Assembly (NCBI GenBank): GCA_964194845.1
Contig: CAXMNX010000048.1
Location: forward strand, 1-55,228
DNA length: 55,228 nt
Reading direction: 5' to 3'
Origin: CAXMNX01 sp964194845
GTDB lineage: Bacteria; Pseudomonadota; Alphaproteobacteria; Rhodobacterales; Rhodobacteraceae
Each line of letters starts with the position of its first letter. Position 1 is the stretch's first letter. Positions 16,222 to 25,303 of the stretch are shown piece after piece. The notes beneath the pieces are model-generated. The model was not told the origin of the DNA. It saw only the letters and a list, made by a program, of their open reading frames with translations, and ran no database searches. The translations under genes and the position numbers were made by a program.

Positions 16222-17574
16222 ATGACCAAATCCAACATTACGCGCCGCGGATTGCTGAAGAACAGCGCTTTCGCAGGGGCTGCCCTGGCAACGCCGACGA
16301 TCTTTTTGGCAAGTTCTGCCTCGGCTTTCACAAACGAGCCGACGGGCGGTTCCGTTACGCTTGGCTTTAACGTGCCGCAGACCGGCCCTTACGCCGACGA
16401 AGGCAACGATGAGTTGCTGGCTCAGCAACTAGCTGTTCAACACCTGAACGGTGAAGGCGACGGCGGCAACCTTAACACCTTTTCGTCGAAAGCTCTGAGC
16501 GGCAACGGCATCCTCGGCAATAAGGTCGAGTTCGTCACAGGCGACACCCAGACCAAATCGGACGCCGCGCGCGCAAGCGCCAAGTCGATGATCGAAAAAG
16601 ACGGTGTGATCATGGTCAATGGCGGCTCGTCATCGGGCGTCGCTGTTGCCGTGCAGGGTCTTTGCCAGGACGCCGGCATCATTTTCATGGCTGGCCTCAC
16701 GCACTCGAACGACACAACCGGTAAGGACCGCAAGGCCAACGGTTTCCGTCACTTCTTCAACGGCTTCATGTCAGGCGCTGCTCTGGCACCGGTTCTTGAA
16801 AAAGAATACGGCAAGGATCGCCGCGCCTATCACCTGACTGCAGACTACACCTGGGGCTGGACCCAACAGGCTTCGATCGCGCTCGCGACCGAAGCCACCG
16901 GCTGGGAAACCGTCAACAATGTGCTGACGCCGCTGGCATCGACCGACTTCTCATCCTATATCGCTCCGGTTCTGAACTCCGGCGCCGACGTTCTGGTTCT
17001 CAACCACTATGGCGGCAACATGGTCAACTCGCTGACCAACGCGATCCAGTTCGGCCTGCTTGACAAGCAAGTCAACGGTAAGGACTTCCAGATCGTTGTG
17101 CCGCTTTACTCGGAATTGATGGCCGCTGGTGCGGGCGCAAACATCAAGGGCGTGTATGGTTCGATGAACTGGAACTGGCAGTTGCAGGATGCAGGCACTA
17201 AGGCTTTCGTTCAGTCCTTCGGTGAAAAGTATGGCAAGCCGCCTTCGAACTCGGCTCAGACCTGCTATGCGCAGACGCTGCTTTATGCGGACGCCTGCGA
17301 ACGTGCTGGAACTTTCAACCCGTGCGGCGTTGCAGAAGCCCTTGAAGGTTTTGACTTCGACGGATTGGGCAATGGTCCGACACACTACCGTGCCGACGAC
17401 CACCAGTGTTTCAAGGACGTGCTTGTTGTGAAGGGTGCTGATAACCCGACCAACGCCTACGATACCCTTGAGATTGTTGAAGTTACGCCGCGTTCGCAGG
17501 TCGAGTATCCGTCGGACCACCCGATGTTTGGTGGCGCTGAAGCTTCGCTTGGTACCTGTAACCCGGGCGCCTAA
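16222..17574 (+). CDS. Branched-chain amino acid-type ABC transporter substrate-binding protein (LivK-like)
   Basis: This 450-residue periplasmic type-1 binding protein has a twin-arginine-like leader (TRRGLLKNSAFAGAALATP) and the Peripla_BP_6 start VTLGFNVPQTGPYADEG. The ATG at 16222 follows GGGAGGA; ATG 16192 would be upstream of that site. It heads a five-gene transporter operon that continues into acetyl-CoA synthetase. Binding proteins of this class serve branched-chain amino acids, urea, amides and small carboxylates; the acs and ScfR context favours a short-chain carboxylate or a precursor, which is inference. A strong hairpin separates it from the permease genes. Confidence 0.88.
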   Translation: MTKSNITRRGLLKNSAFAGAALATPTIFLASSASAFTNEPTGGSVTLGFNVPQTGPYADEGNDELLAQQLAVQHLNGEGDGGNLNTFSSKALSGNGILGNKVEFVTGDTQTKSDAARASAKSMIEKDGVIMVNGGSSSGVAVAVQGLCQDAGIIFMAGLTHSNDTTGKDRKANGFRHFFNGFMSGAALAPVLEKEYGKDRRAYHLTADYTWGWTQQASIALATEATGWETVNNVLTPLASTDFSSYIAPVLNSGADVLVLNHYGGNMVNSLTNAIQFGLLDKQVNGKDFQIVVPLYSELMAAGAGANIKGVYGSMNWNWQLQDAGTKAFVQSFGEKYGKPPSNSAQTCYAQTLLYADACERAGTFNPCGVAEALEGFDFDGLGNGPTHYRADDHQCFKDVLVVKGADNPTNAYDTLEIVEVTPRSQVEYPSDHPMFGGAEASLGTCNPGA

Positions 17575-17592
17575 TACTGAAAGCCACAAATT

Positions 17593-17616
17593 GGGGTCGC
17601 GCGTTGGCGCGGCCCC
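17593..17616 (+). terminator. Intercistronic hairpin after the binding-protein gene
   Basis: GGGGTCGCGC and GCGCGGCCCC form a 10-base stem (one T-G pair) with a 4-base loop, 18 bases after the livK-like stop and 65 before the next start. There is no U-run, so it is more likely an mRNA-stabilising or partial-attenuation element that keeps the binding protein more abundant than the membrane parts. Confidence 0.55.
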
Positions 17617-17680
17617 TACCCCCAAAAGCCCCGGAGACGACACCCGGGCAATAGATACCCGCAACCATCGAGGTGGCGAC

Positions 17681-18712
17681 ATGGACGCGTTTATTCTTCA
17701 AATACTCAACGGTCTGGACAAAGGCTCGGCCTACGCGCTGATTGCACTTGGTCTGACACTGATTTTCGGCACGCTTGGTGTTGTGAACTTCGCGCATGGC
17801 GCGCTTTTCATGTTGGGCGCCTTCTGCGCCGTCTTTGTGCAAAAGCTTCTTTCGTTCGGCTTCGAGACAATCGACGAGACGAAAACCGATTTTCTTGGCA
17901 AACCTCTAAAGGTCAATACGCCTTATGTCGAAAACTGGTTCGGCCCCGAGACGGGGGCCGCTATCATCGACTGGTCGGTGCCGATTGCGATCATATTCGC
18001 CATCCCGATCATGATCGGCTTCGGCTTCATAATGGAACGCGGGCTGATCAAACATTTCTACAAACGCCCCCACGCCGACCAAATTCTCGTGACTTTCGGC
18101 CTGGCAATCGTGCTTCAGGAAGTCATCAAGTATTTCTATGGCGCCAATCCGATTCCCACGCCCGCGCCTGAGGTCTTCGCCGGCTCGCTCGATTTTGGCG
18201 TGCTTTTCGGATTTGACGCCAACGCGATCATCTATCCTTACTGGCGGCTGGTTTACTTTGCGTTCGCGATGACGGTCATTTCCGGTATCTTCGCGTTTCT
18301 TCAGTTTACCACATTCGGCATGGTCGTCCGCGCAGGCATGGCCGACCGCGAGACGGTTGGCCTGCTCGGCATAGATATCGACAAGCGTTTTACAATCATG
18401 TTCGGCATCGCCGCCGCTGTCGCGGGCCTGGCGGGCGTCATGTATACGCCGATCAATCCGCCCAACTATCACATGGGCATGGATTTTCTGGTGCTGTCGT
18501 TCGTTGTTGTCGTGGTCGGCGGCATGGGCTCGCTGCCCGGCGCTGTACTGGCCGGCTTCCTGCTGGGCATTCTTGAAAGCTTCGCGTCAACAACCTGGGC
18601 CACTACGACAATTCCAGGCATCAACCAGATCATCATCTATCTGGTCGCGATCATCGTGTTGCTTATCCGCCCGCGTGGCCTGATGGGCCGCAAAGGCGTG
18701 ATGGAGGAATAA
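17681..18712 (+). CDS. Branched-chain-type ABC transporter permease (LivH-like)
   Basis: This 343-residue inner-membrane permease has the LivH pattern: LNGLDKGSAYALIALGLTLIFGTLGVVNFAHG at the N-terminus (the conserved GLVNFAHG-like segment) and GLLGIDIDKRFTIMFGIAAAVAGLAG towards the C-terminus. The ATG at 17681 begins this family motif after an AGGTGG site; the frame extending to 17435 is an artefact of the intercistronic region. Compared with E. coli LivH it carries about 40 extra residues between the first helices (around ETIDETKTDFLGK), probably a periplasmic or cytoplasmic loop. It is followed after three bases by the second permease gene. Confidence 0.9.
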   Translation: MDAFILQILNGLDKGSAYALIALGLTLIFGTLGVVNFAHGALFMLGAFCAVFVQKLLSFGFETIDETKTDFLGKPLKVNTPYVENWFGPETGAAIIDWSVPIAIIFAIPIMIGFGFIMERGLIKHFYKRPHADQILVTFGLAIVLQEVIKYFYGANPIPTPAPEVFAGSLDFGVLFGFDANAIIYPYWRLVYFAFAMTVISGIFAFLQFTTFGMVVRAGMADRETVGLLGIDIDKRFTIMFGIAAAVAGLAGVMYTPINPPNYHMGMDFLVLSFVVVVVGGMGSLPGAVLAGFLLGILESFASTTWATTTIPGINQIIIYLVAIIVLLIRPRGLMGRKGVMEE

Positions 18713-18715
18713 GAG

Positions 18716-19921
18716 ATGCTGGGCTTGAATTCGAAAGACATGATGCTTTTGATCATCGTTATCGCGCTAACTCTCTTTGCACCGTTCCTGCTGAACCCTT
18801 TCCCCGAAAACAGCGCGCTGGCTCAGTTCAATGCCGGTTACCCCGATCTGATGCAAAGATTTGTGATCTACGGCATCTTCGCGATTGGCTTCAACATCCT
18901 GTTCGGCCTGACCGGATATCTTTCGTTCGGTCACGCTGCCTTCCTCGGTGTTGGTTCTTACGCTGCGGTCTGGATTTTCAAACTTCTGACTTACAATGTC
19001 GTTCCTGCAATCCTGCTCAGTGTGATCGTTGCGGCTCTCTTTTCGCTGCTGATCGGATACATCTCGCTTCGCCGTTCGGGTATTTACTTCTCGATCCTGA
19101 CGCTTGCCTTCGCGCAAATGAGTTTTGCGCTCGCGTATTCGGTTCTATCAAATCCGAAATTTAACCTGACAAACGGCGAAACCGGCCTTCAAGTGTATGC
19201 GAATGATCTGCAAATCCTGCACCGCGACAGCCTGCCTGACCTGCCGCACCTTTTCGGGTTATCGATGCGGGCGAATTACCAACTCGATGTCAGCGGATGG
19301 TCGTTCAACTTCAATGTTGGCTATTATCTGTGTGCGGTCATCATGGTTGCGGCTTTCTACTTTTCGTTGCGACTGTTTCGCTCGCCCTTTGGCATGATGC
19401 TGCGCGCCGTGAAGTCGAACCAACAGCGTCTGAACTATACCGGTCTTAACTCGCGCCCCTACACTTTGGCGGCTTTTGTGATTTCCGGTGCTTATGCTGG
19501 CCTTGCCGGTGGCTTGCTCGCGGCGATGGATCCGCTTGCGGGGGCCGAACGGATGCAATGGACCGCCTCAGGCGAAGTTGTGTTGATGACCATCCTCGGC
19601 GGTGCTGGAACGCTGATTGGCCCGGTTCTTGGCGCGGGCTTCATCAAGTATTTCGAAAACATATTCTCGAAAATCAACGACACGATCCTGCACCAGTGGT
19701 TCGCATTCCTGCCCGATGGCTTGGAAGATTTCATGGTTTTCATTGTCCACCCGTTCATTGGCAAGGGCTGGCACCTGACGCTGGGCATTCTCTTTATGCT
19801 AGTCGTCATCTTCCTGCCCGGCGGTCTGGTTGAAGGTGGCCAAAGGATCGGACGCCTGTTCGGGCGCAAGAAGCGCCGCGAAGACGCTGTCGATGCGGCG
19901 GCCAAGACACCTGCGGAATAA
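18716..19921 (+). CDS. Branched-chain-type ABC transporter permease (LivM-like)
   Basis: This 401-residue permease is the LivM partner. It has about ten helices, the characteristic GFNILFGLTGYLSFGHAAFLGVGSY near residue 60 and the late GEVVLMTILGGAGTLIGPVLGA. A roughly 40-residue insertion (around QVYANDLQILHRDSLPD) precedes the middle helices. The start lies three bases after the livH-like stop with the ribosome site GAGGAAT inside that gene's end, so translation is coupled. The C-terminal tail is basic and cytoplasmic (LFGRKKRRED). Confidence 0.9.
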   Translation: MLGLNSKDMMLLIIVIALTLFAPFLLNPFPENSALAQFNAGYPDLMQRFVIYGIFAIGFNILFGLTGYLSFGHAAFLGVGSYAAVWIFKLLTYNVVPAILLSVIVAALFSLLIGYISLRRSGIYFSILTLAFAQMSFALAYSVLSNPKFNLTNGETGLQVYANDLQILHRDSLPDLPHLFGLSMRANYQLDVSGWSFNFNVGYYLCAVIMVAAFYFSLRLFRSPFGMMLRAVKSNQQRLNYTGLNSRPYTLAAFVISGAYAGLAGGLLAAMDPLAGAERMQWTASGEVVLMTILGGAGTLIGPVLGAGFIKYFENIFSKINDTILHQWFAFLPDGLEDFMVFIVHPFIGKGWHLTLGILFMLVVIFLPGGLVEGGQRIGRLFGRKKRREDAVDAAAKTPAE

Positions 19922-19933
19922 GGAGAGGAACTG

Positions 19934-20692
19934 ATGGGTATTCTCGAAGTCAAAGGTGTCAACAAGCGGTTTGGCGGCCTTCAGGCATTGGGTGACGTCA
20001 ACCTAAGCATCTCGGAAAACACCGTTCACGCAATCATCGGCCCCAATGGTGCGGGCAAATCCACGCTGCTGAACTGTCTGGTCGGCAAACTGATCCCGGA
20101 TACCGGGTCGGTCATGTTTGATGGCCAGTCCGTGCTGGGTCGCAAACCGCACGAGATCAATCAGATGGGCATCAGCCGCGTGTTCCAGACGCCTGAGATA
20201 TTTGGTGATCTTACCGTCCTTGAAAACATCATGATCCCGTGCTTCGCCAAGCGCGACGGGTCGTTCAGGCTTCACGCATTTGAGCAGATCAAAAATGAAA
20301 CGGAACTGATCGAAAAGGCCGAAAACATCCTCGTGGATGTGAATATGGTCGACAAGCGGCACATGCACTCGGCCTTGATGAGCCGCGGTGACAAGCGGCG
20401 GCTCGAAATGGCGATGTGCCTGGTGCAGGAACCCCGGCTTCTGCTGCTGGACGAGCCTACCGCCGGCATGGCGCGTGCTGACACCAATAATACGATCGAC
20501 CTGCTGAAAGAGATCAAGGAAAAGCGCGACATCACGATGGCGATCATCGAACACGACATGCACGTCGTCTTCAGCCTGGCCGAGCGTATCACGGTTCTGG
20601 CTCAGGGCACGCCACTGATCGAGGACACGCCCGAAAACATCAAAGGCAATCTGAAGGTTCAGGAAGCCTACCTTGGCGAAAGCCAGACGTGA
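19934..20692 (+). CDS. Branched-chain-type ABC transporter ATPase (LivG-like)
   Basis: This 252-residue ATPase has Walker A GPNGAGKST near residue 36, a signature region degenerate as LMSRGDKRRLEMAM (in place of LSYGQQR), Walker B LLLLDEPTAGM, and the switch His in IIEHDMHVV. It is one of two ATPases that power the LivHM-type pore. The ATG at 19934 follows GGAGAGG. The weakened LSGGQ-type signature is notable, although LivG members often read LSYGxxRRLE. Confidence 0.9.
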   Translation: MGILEVKGVNKRFGGLQALGDVNLSISENTVHAIIGPNGAGKSTLLNCLVGKLIPDTGSVMFDGQSVLGRKPHEINQMGISRVFQTPEIFGDLTVLENIMIPCFAKRDGSFRLHAFEQIKNETELIEKAENILVDVNMVDKRHMHSALMSRGDKRRLEMAMCLVQEPRLLLLDEPTAGMARADTNNTIDLLKEIKEKRDITMAIIEHDMHVVFSLAERITVLAQGTPLIEDTPENIKGNLKVQEAYLGESQT

Positions 20693-20709
20693 GCGAGGAG
20701 AACGGAAAT

Positions 20710-21465
20710 ATGCTAGACAGCCAGCCGTTCGACAAGAACGCCAACAACGCGACAACCGCCCCGGCCTTTCTAAGCGTGTGGAACATCGAAAGTTTCTACG
20801 GCGAAAGCTATATCGTTCAGGACGTCAGCTTTAACGTCCACGAAGGCGAGATCCTTGCACTGCTCGGTCGAAACGGCGCGGGAAAAACCACGACATTGCG
20901 CACTATCGCGCGCATGGACAGCCCGGAATTGCGTCATGGCGAGATATGGCTCGACCACAAGCCGCTGCACAAAATGAGAAGCCACGAGGCCGCTCAGAAC
21001 GGCATCGCGCTGGTCCCCGAAGACAGGCGGATAATTCCCGGTCTGACCGTGGAAGAGAACCTGGAGCTTGCCCAGATCGCGCCGCCGGTCGGCTGGTCGC
21101 TTGATCGCATCTACGAGCTGTTTCCGCTTCTCGGCGAACGTCGGCGTCAGGACGGCGTCACGCTTTCAGGTGGCGAGCAGCAGATGCTGGCGATCGCACG
21201 CGCCCTAGCGCGCGATATCAAAGTGCTTCTGCTTGACGAGCCATATGAAGGTCTGGCGCCGGTCATCGTTCAGGAGATCGCGAAGACCCTGAATATCATC
21301 CGCGATCAGGGGATCACCACGATCATTGTCGAACAAAACGCGGTTGCCGCGCTTAAGCTTGCCGACCGCGCCGTCATTCTCGATACTGGCCACGTTGTCT
21401 ACGACGACAGCGCGCAAAAGGTTCTGGACGACGAAGCGCTGCGCGCACAGTATCTCGCAATATAA
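20710..21465 (+). CDS. Branched-chain-type ABC transporter ATPase (LivF-like)
   Basis: This ATPase of about 251 residues is the second motor subunit. Walker A is GRNGAGKTTTLRTIA, the signature TLSGGEQQMLAIARAL is intact, Walker B reads VLLLDEPYEGLAP, and the switch region is IIVEQNA. I prefer the ATG at 20710, which has GAGGAG at about 10 bases; a GTG at 20689 overlapping the previous stop (GTGA) is possible and would add seven residues. It ends 57 bases before the acetyl-CoA synthetase start and is co-directional, so one transcript is likely. Confidence 0.9.
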   Translation: MLDSQPFDKNANNATTAPAFLSVWNIESFYGESYIVQDVSFNVHEGEILALLGRNGAGKTTTLRTIARMDSPELRHGEIWLDHKPLHKMRSHEAAQNGIALVPEDRRIIPGLTVEENLELAQIAPPVGWSLDRIYELFPLLGERRRQDGVTLSGGEQQMLAIARALARDIKVLLLDEPYEGLAPVIVQEIAKTLNIIRDQGITTIIVEQNAVAALKLADRAVILDTGHVVYDDSAQKVLDDEALRAQYLAI

Positions 21466-21522
21466 ATACCAAGCCAGCGCGCTGGCCCAAAACAACGACA
21501 ACAACACGACCCGGAGGGACCG

Positions 21523-23481
21523 ATGCTGGAAAGCAAGAACGGCATGTATCTGCCGACCGACGCCATTGCGTCACACGCTCACGCAGACCGCGCCACCTAT
21601 GACGCCATGTATAAGGCGTCGATTGAAGACCCCGATGCTTTCTGGGGCGAACACGGCAAGCGCATCGACTGGATCAAACCTTTCACGAAGGTCAAAAATA
21701 CCAGCTTCGCGCCAGGCAATATCGACATCCGTTGGTTCGAAGACGGAACCCTGAACGTTTCCGCCAATTGCATCGACAGGCACTTGGCCACGCGCGGCGA
21801 TCAGACCGCGATCATCTGGGAAGCCGATGATCCGGACGCGCCATCCAAGCACATCACCTACAGGCAACTTCACGCCGAAGTCTGCCGGTTTGCCAACGTC
21901 TTGAAAGAGATGGGCGTGGGCAAAGGCGACCGGGTGGTTCTCTACATGCCGATGGTCCCTGAAGCGGCGTATGCGATGCTGGCCTCGGCCCGGATCGGCG
22001 CGATCCATTCAATTGTCTTCGCCGGATTTTCGCCCGATGCGCTGGCCGCCCGCGTCAACGGGTGCGAGGCGAAGGTTGTCATCACAGCCGACGAAGCGCC
22101 CCGCGGCGGTCGGAACACACCGCTAAAGACCAATGCCGACAAGGCTTTTGGAAAGATCACCACCGACACCAAGGCGTTGGTCGTGCGTCGAACCGGCGGC
22201 GATGTTGCGATGGTGGACGGTCGCGATTACTGGCTTCACGAAATGCAGGCGAATGTCAGCGCGGATTGCCCGCCCGAGGAAATGTCCGCCGAAGACACGC
22301 TATTCATCCTTTACACGTCGGGCTCAACGGGCATGCCAAAAGGCGTGGTGCATTCCAGCGCCGGATATCTGGTTTTTGCCTCGATGACGCACCAGTACAC
22401 CTTCGATTATCACGACAGCGATATCTACTGGTGCACGGCAGATGTCGGCTGGGTCACTGGCCACAGCTACATCGTCTACGGCCCGCTCGCGAACGGCGCG
22501 ACCACGCTTATGTTCGAAGGCGTGCCGACGTATCCCGACGCCGGGCGCTTTTGGGCGGTCTGCGAAAAGCACAAGGTGAACCAGTTCTACACGGCTCCAA
22601 CCGCGATCCGCGCGCTGATGGGCAAGGGTCCCGAGTTTGTTGAAAGTTACGACCTGAGCAACCTCAAAGTCCTCGGCACCGTCGGCGAACCGATCAACCC
22701 CGAAGCCTGGAACTGGTATCACAACGTTGTGGGCCACGGGAACGTGCCCATCGTTGATACCTGGTGGCAGACCGAAACCGGGGGGCATCTTTTGACGCCG
22801 CTTCCAGGTGCGACTGCAACCAAACCCGGTTCCTGCACCCTGCCATTTTTCGGCATTCAGCCGGCGGTTCTTGAACCGCAAACCGGCGAAGAAATCACAA
22901 CGACCGAAGCCGAAGGTGTGCTGTGTATCAAGGATAGCTGGCCCAGCCAGATGCGAACCGTCTGGGGCGATCACGAGCGGTTCGAGAAGACATATTTCGC
23001 CGATTACAAGAACTACTATTTCACCGGCGATGGCTGTCGGCGCGACGAGGACGGCTATTACTGGATCACCGGTCGCGTTGACGACGTGATCAACGTCTCG
23101 GGCCACCGCATGGGCACGGCGGAAGTGGAATCAGCACTTGTGGCCCACCCCAAAGTCGCCGAAAGCGCGGTCGTCGGATACCCGCACGACATCAAGGGCC
23201 AGGGCATCTACGCCTATGTCACGCTGATGGGCGGCGCAGAACCGACCGAGGAGCTGCGAAAAGAGCTTGAAAATTGGGTTCGCACCGAGATCGGCCCCAT
23301 TGCCAAACCCGATCTGATCCAATGGGCACCCGGCCTGCCCAAAACCCGGTCAGGCAAGATCATGCGTCGTATTCTGAGGAAGATTGCCGAAAACGACTAT
23401 GGCGCGCTTGGGGATACCTCGACACTTGCGGAACCAGAGGTCGTGGACGATCTGATTGAGAACAGGATGAACCGGGGGTAA
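21523..23481 (+). CDS. acs: Acetyl-CoA synthetase (AMP-forming)
   Basis: This 652-residue enzyme activates acetate (and often propionate) to acyl-CoA via acyl-AMP. The AMP-binding motif ILYTSGSTGMPKGVVH, GWVTGHSYIVYGPL and VDTWWQTETGG are visible; the Trp in TWWQTETGG is the residue that shortens the acyl pocket of true acetyl-CoA synthetases. The C-terminal TRSGKIMRRILRKIA carries the catalytic and acetylatable Lys612. Length is exactly that of Acs. The ATG at 21523 follows GGAGGG. Its location as the sixth gene of a LivKHMGF-type operon, opposite a ScfR regulator, links uptake and activation of a short-chain carboxylate or amide product. Confidence 0.93.
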   Translation: MLESKNGMYLPTDAIASHAHADRATYDAMYKASIEDPDAFWGEHGKRIDWIKPFTKVKNTSFAPGNIDIRWFEDGTLNVSANCIDRHLATRGDQTAIIWEADDPDAPSKHITYRQLHAEVCRFANVLKEMGVGKGDRVVLYMPMVPEAAYAMLASARIGAIHSIVFAGFSPDALAARVNGCEAKVVITADEAPRGGRNTPLKTNADKAFGKITTDTKALVVRRTGGDVAMVDGRDYWLHEMQANVSADCPPEEMSAEDTLFILYTSGSTGMPKGVVHSSAGYLVFASMTHQYTFDYHDSDIYWCTADVGWVTGHSYIVYGPLANGATTLMFEGVPTYPDAGRFWAVCEKHKVNQFYTAPTAIRALMGKGPEFVESYDLSNLKVLGTVGEPINPEAWNWYHNVVGHGNVPIVDTWWQTETGGHLLTPLPGATATKPGSCTLPFFGIQPAVLEPQTGEEITTTEAEGVLCIKDSWPSQMRTVWGDHERFEKTYFADYKNYYFTGDGCRRDEDGYYWITGRVDDVINVSGHRMGTAEVESALVAHPKVAESAVVGYPHDIKGQGIYAYVTLMGGAEPTEELRKELENWVRTEIGPIAKPDLIQWAPGLPKTRSGKIMRRILRKIAENDYGALGDTSTLAEPEVVDDLIENRMNRG

Positions 23482-23487
23482 TACGCG

Positions 23488-23982
23488 ATGGAACATCAGG
23501 GCGGATGTCTTTGCGGCGCGGTTCGGTATCGCGTGAAAGCCGAACCGTTGCGGGTCACGTTCTGCCATTGCCGGTTTTGCCAGCGCGCCACGGGTGCGGC
23601 CTACGCTGTCGAGCCGATCTTCTCGGAGGCGGAATTCGAATTGCTTTCGGGTGACGCCAAAACTTACAGCCATATTTCCACCGGCAGCGGCAAAGCCATT
23701 GATATCCACTTTTGCGGGAATTGCGGCTCGACGTTTCGCTATGTGCTGCACCGGTATCCCGGCGTTACCGGGATACTTGCCGGAACCTTCGACGACCCGA
23801 ACTGGTTCGACTGGGATGCGGATACGGCCAAACACATATTCCTGTCAGCCGCCCGCCCCGAGACGATCGTTCCCGCGCAGATGCCGCTTTTTGCGCATCA
23901 CGCTCTGGACAGCGACGGCGCCGCGATCAAACCACGCACACTCGACGCACCAACGCCGGTTGGCGATATTGACGGCCTGTGA
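23488..23982 (+). CDS. GFA-family (CENP-V/GFA) zinc protein
   Basis: This 164-residue protein has the glutathione-dependent formaldehyde-activating (GFA) fold. Zinc ligands are in GGCLCGAVRY, CHCRFCQRATG and HFCGNCGSTF. Most such proteins have no proven activity, so an enzymatic call is not justified. It starts six bases after the acs stop and is probably co-transcribed. The C-terminal region (FAHHALDSDGAAIKP) is typical of the family. Confidence 0.88.
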   Translation: MEHQGGCLCGAVRYRVKAEPLRVTFCHCRFCQRATGAAYAVEPIFSEAEFELLSGDAKTYSHISTGSGKAIDIHFCGNCGSTFRYVLHRYPGVTGILAGTFDDPNWFDWDADTAKHIFLSAARPETIVPAQMPLFAHHALDSDGAAIKPRTLDAPTPVGDIDGL

Positions 23983-24284
23983 CGGGGCCACTTTTGCCCG
24001 CGATCTCAGACCGCCCGACGCCACCAACGCCGCCAAAGGCTCCACGCCCGACGACGATATTCCGGCCCGCTCAGGGCCAGTCGAAATACTTCTGCCATGT
24101 TACTACTCGTTTGCCTGCCTCGGCACGGGTTTCTCCCGCACTCGTGGCAACAAATTAGGTGACCGCGCGTGCCGCATAAAGACCAAACTGAAATCTCAGC
24201 AAACTTTGGCTTAATAAGAGCCTGCCACACAACAGTTGGGGCGCGAGCCATGCCCGCGCCCCAATATTTTGCGTATCCGTAGGC
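23983..24284. other. Non-coding convergent intergenic region
   Basis: About 300 bases between two converging genes. Open frames here lack ribosome binding sites and protein-like composition. Apart from the hairpin at 24236-24264 nothing is recognised. Confidence 0.55.
24236..24264. terminator. Strong hairpin between convergent operons
   Basis: TTGGGGCGCG at 24236-24245 pairs perfectly with CGCGCCCCAA at 24255-24264 around a 9-base loop. On the plus strand it is followed by TATTTT, so it could end the acs-GFA transcript; it also lies 20 bases beyond the stop of the leftward binding-protein gene, so it may work in both directions. Confidence 0.7.
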
Positions 24285-25271
24285 TTAATTCAGCGCAGCA
24301 TCGGTGATGTCATGCGTCCAGGCACCTACTGGCTTCGCAGAGATAACCGGATCCGAACCGCCCGCAAGCAATGTTGACACCGTGCGATCAAAGTCCGCCG
24401 GGTCCAGCGCGCCATTCGATCCCGCCGTCAGTTTGGCGATCTCGCCCATCATGCGCACCTGATGCGCCTCGGTCTGGGCACCCGTCTCATCGTTATCAAG
24501 CACTATTGCGGCGGCTTCGCCCGGGTTTGCTTCCGCCCACTTCCAACCCTTCATCGAGGCACGTACGAACCGCACCATCTTGTCCTTGAAACCCGGATCG
24601 GCAAGGTTTTCTTCAAGCACATAGATGCCGTCTTCCAGCGTCGCGACGCCCATGTCCTCATATTTGAAGGTCACAAGCTCATCCTCGCCAACACCGGCAT
24701 CCAGAACCTGACCGTATTCGTTGTAGGTCATGGTCGATATGCAGTCGGCCTGCCGCTGCAGAAGCGGATCAACGTTGAAGCCCTGCTTCAGAACTGTCAC
24801 GCCATCTTCGCCGCCATCGGTTGAAATACCTTCCTGGCTCATCCAGCTCAGGAACGGATATTCGTTGCCGAAGAACCAGACGCCAATGGTTTTGCCCTTG
24901 AAATCCTGCGGACCTGTGATGCCGGTGTCCTTCCAGCATGTCAGCATCAGACCCGATGATTTGAAGGGTTGCGCGATATTGACCACTGGAAGGCCCTTTT
25001 CGCGCGCCGCAAGTGCCGAAGGCATCCAGTTCAGCATCGCATCAGCGCCACCACCGGCAAGCACTTGCGGCGGGGCAATGTCCGGCCCGCCGGGAAGAAT
25101 GGTGACATCGAGGTCTTCGTCGCCATAATAACCGTTTTCCAGCGCCACGTAATACCCGGCGAATTGCGCCTGCGTGACCCATTGCAGTTGCAACCGCACC
25201 TCGTCTGCTGAAAATGCAGCACCTGCACTCAGTCCCAGCGCAACAGTGGCGCTTGTCAGGATGTGTCTCAT
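24285..25271 (-). CDS. NMT1/THI5-type ABC transporter substrate-binding protein (pyrimidine/hydantoin uptake)
   Basis: This 328-residue periplasmic protein has a cleavable signal peptide (cleavage near SAGAAFSA) and the THI5/NMT1 fold opening VRLQLQWVTQAQFAGYYVALENGYY. Family members bind pyrimidine-type ligands such as hydroxymethylpyrimidine precursors. It is the last gene of the leftward operon that contains dihydropyrimidinase, two permeases and an ATPase, so it probably binds a pyrimidine, dihydropyrimidine or hydantoin. It has two near-central cysteines (LTCWKDT and ADCIST) that could pair. Ligand identity is inferred from context. Confidence 0.88.
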   Translation of the reverse strand: MRHILTSATVALGLSAGAAFSADEVRLQLQWVTQAQFAGYYVALENGYYGDEDLDVTILPGGPDIAPPQVLAGGGADAMLNWMPSALAAREKGLPVVNIAQPFKSSGLMLTCWKDTGITGPQDFKGKTIGVWFFGNEYPFLSWMSQEGISTDGGEDGVTVLKQGFNVDPLLQRQADCISTMTYNEYGQVLDAGVGEDELVTFKYEDMGVATLEDGIYVLEENLADPGFKDKMVRFVRASMKGWKWAEANPGEAAAIVLDNDETGAQTEAHQVRMMGEIAKLTAGSNGALDPADFDRTVSTLLAGGSDPVISAKPVGAWTHDITDAALN

Positions 25272-25303
25272 TGTTTTCTCTCCCTTGTATTGATTTTCAT
25301 TTG

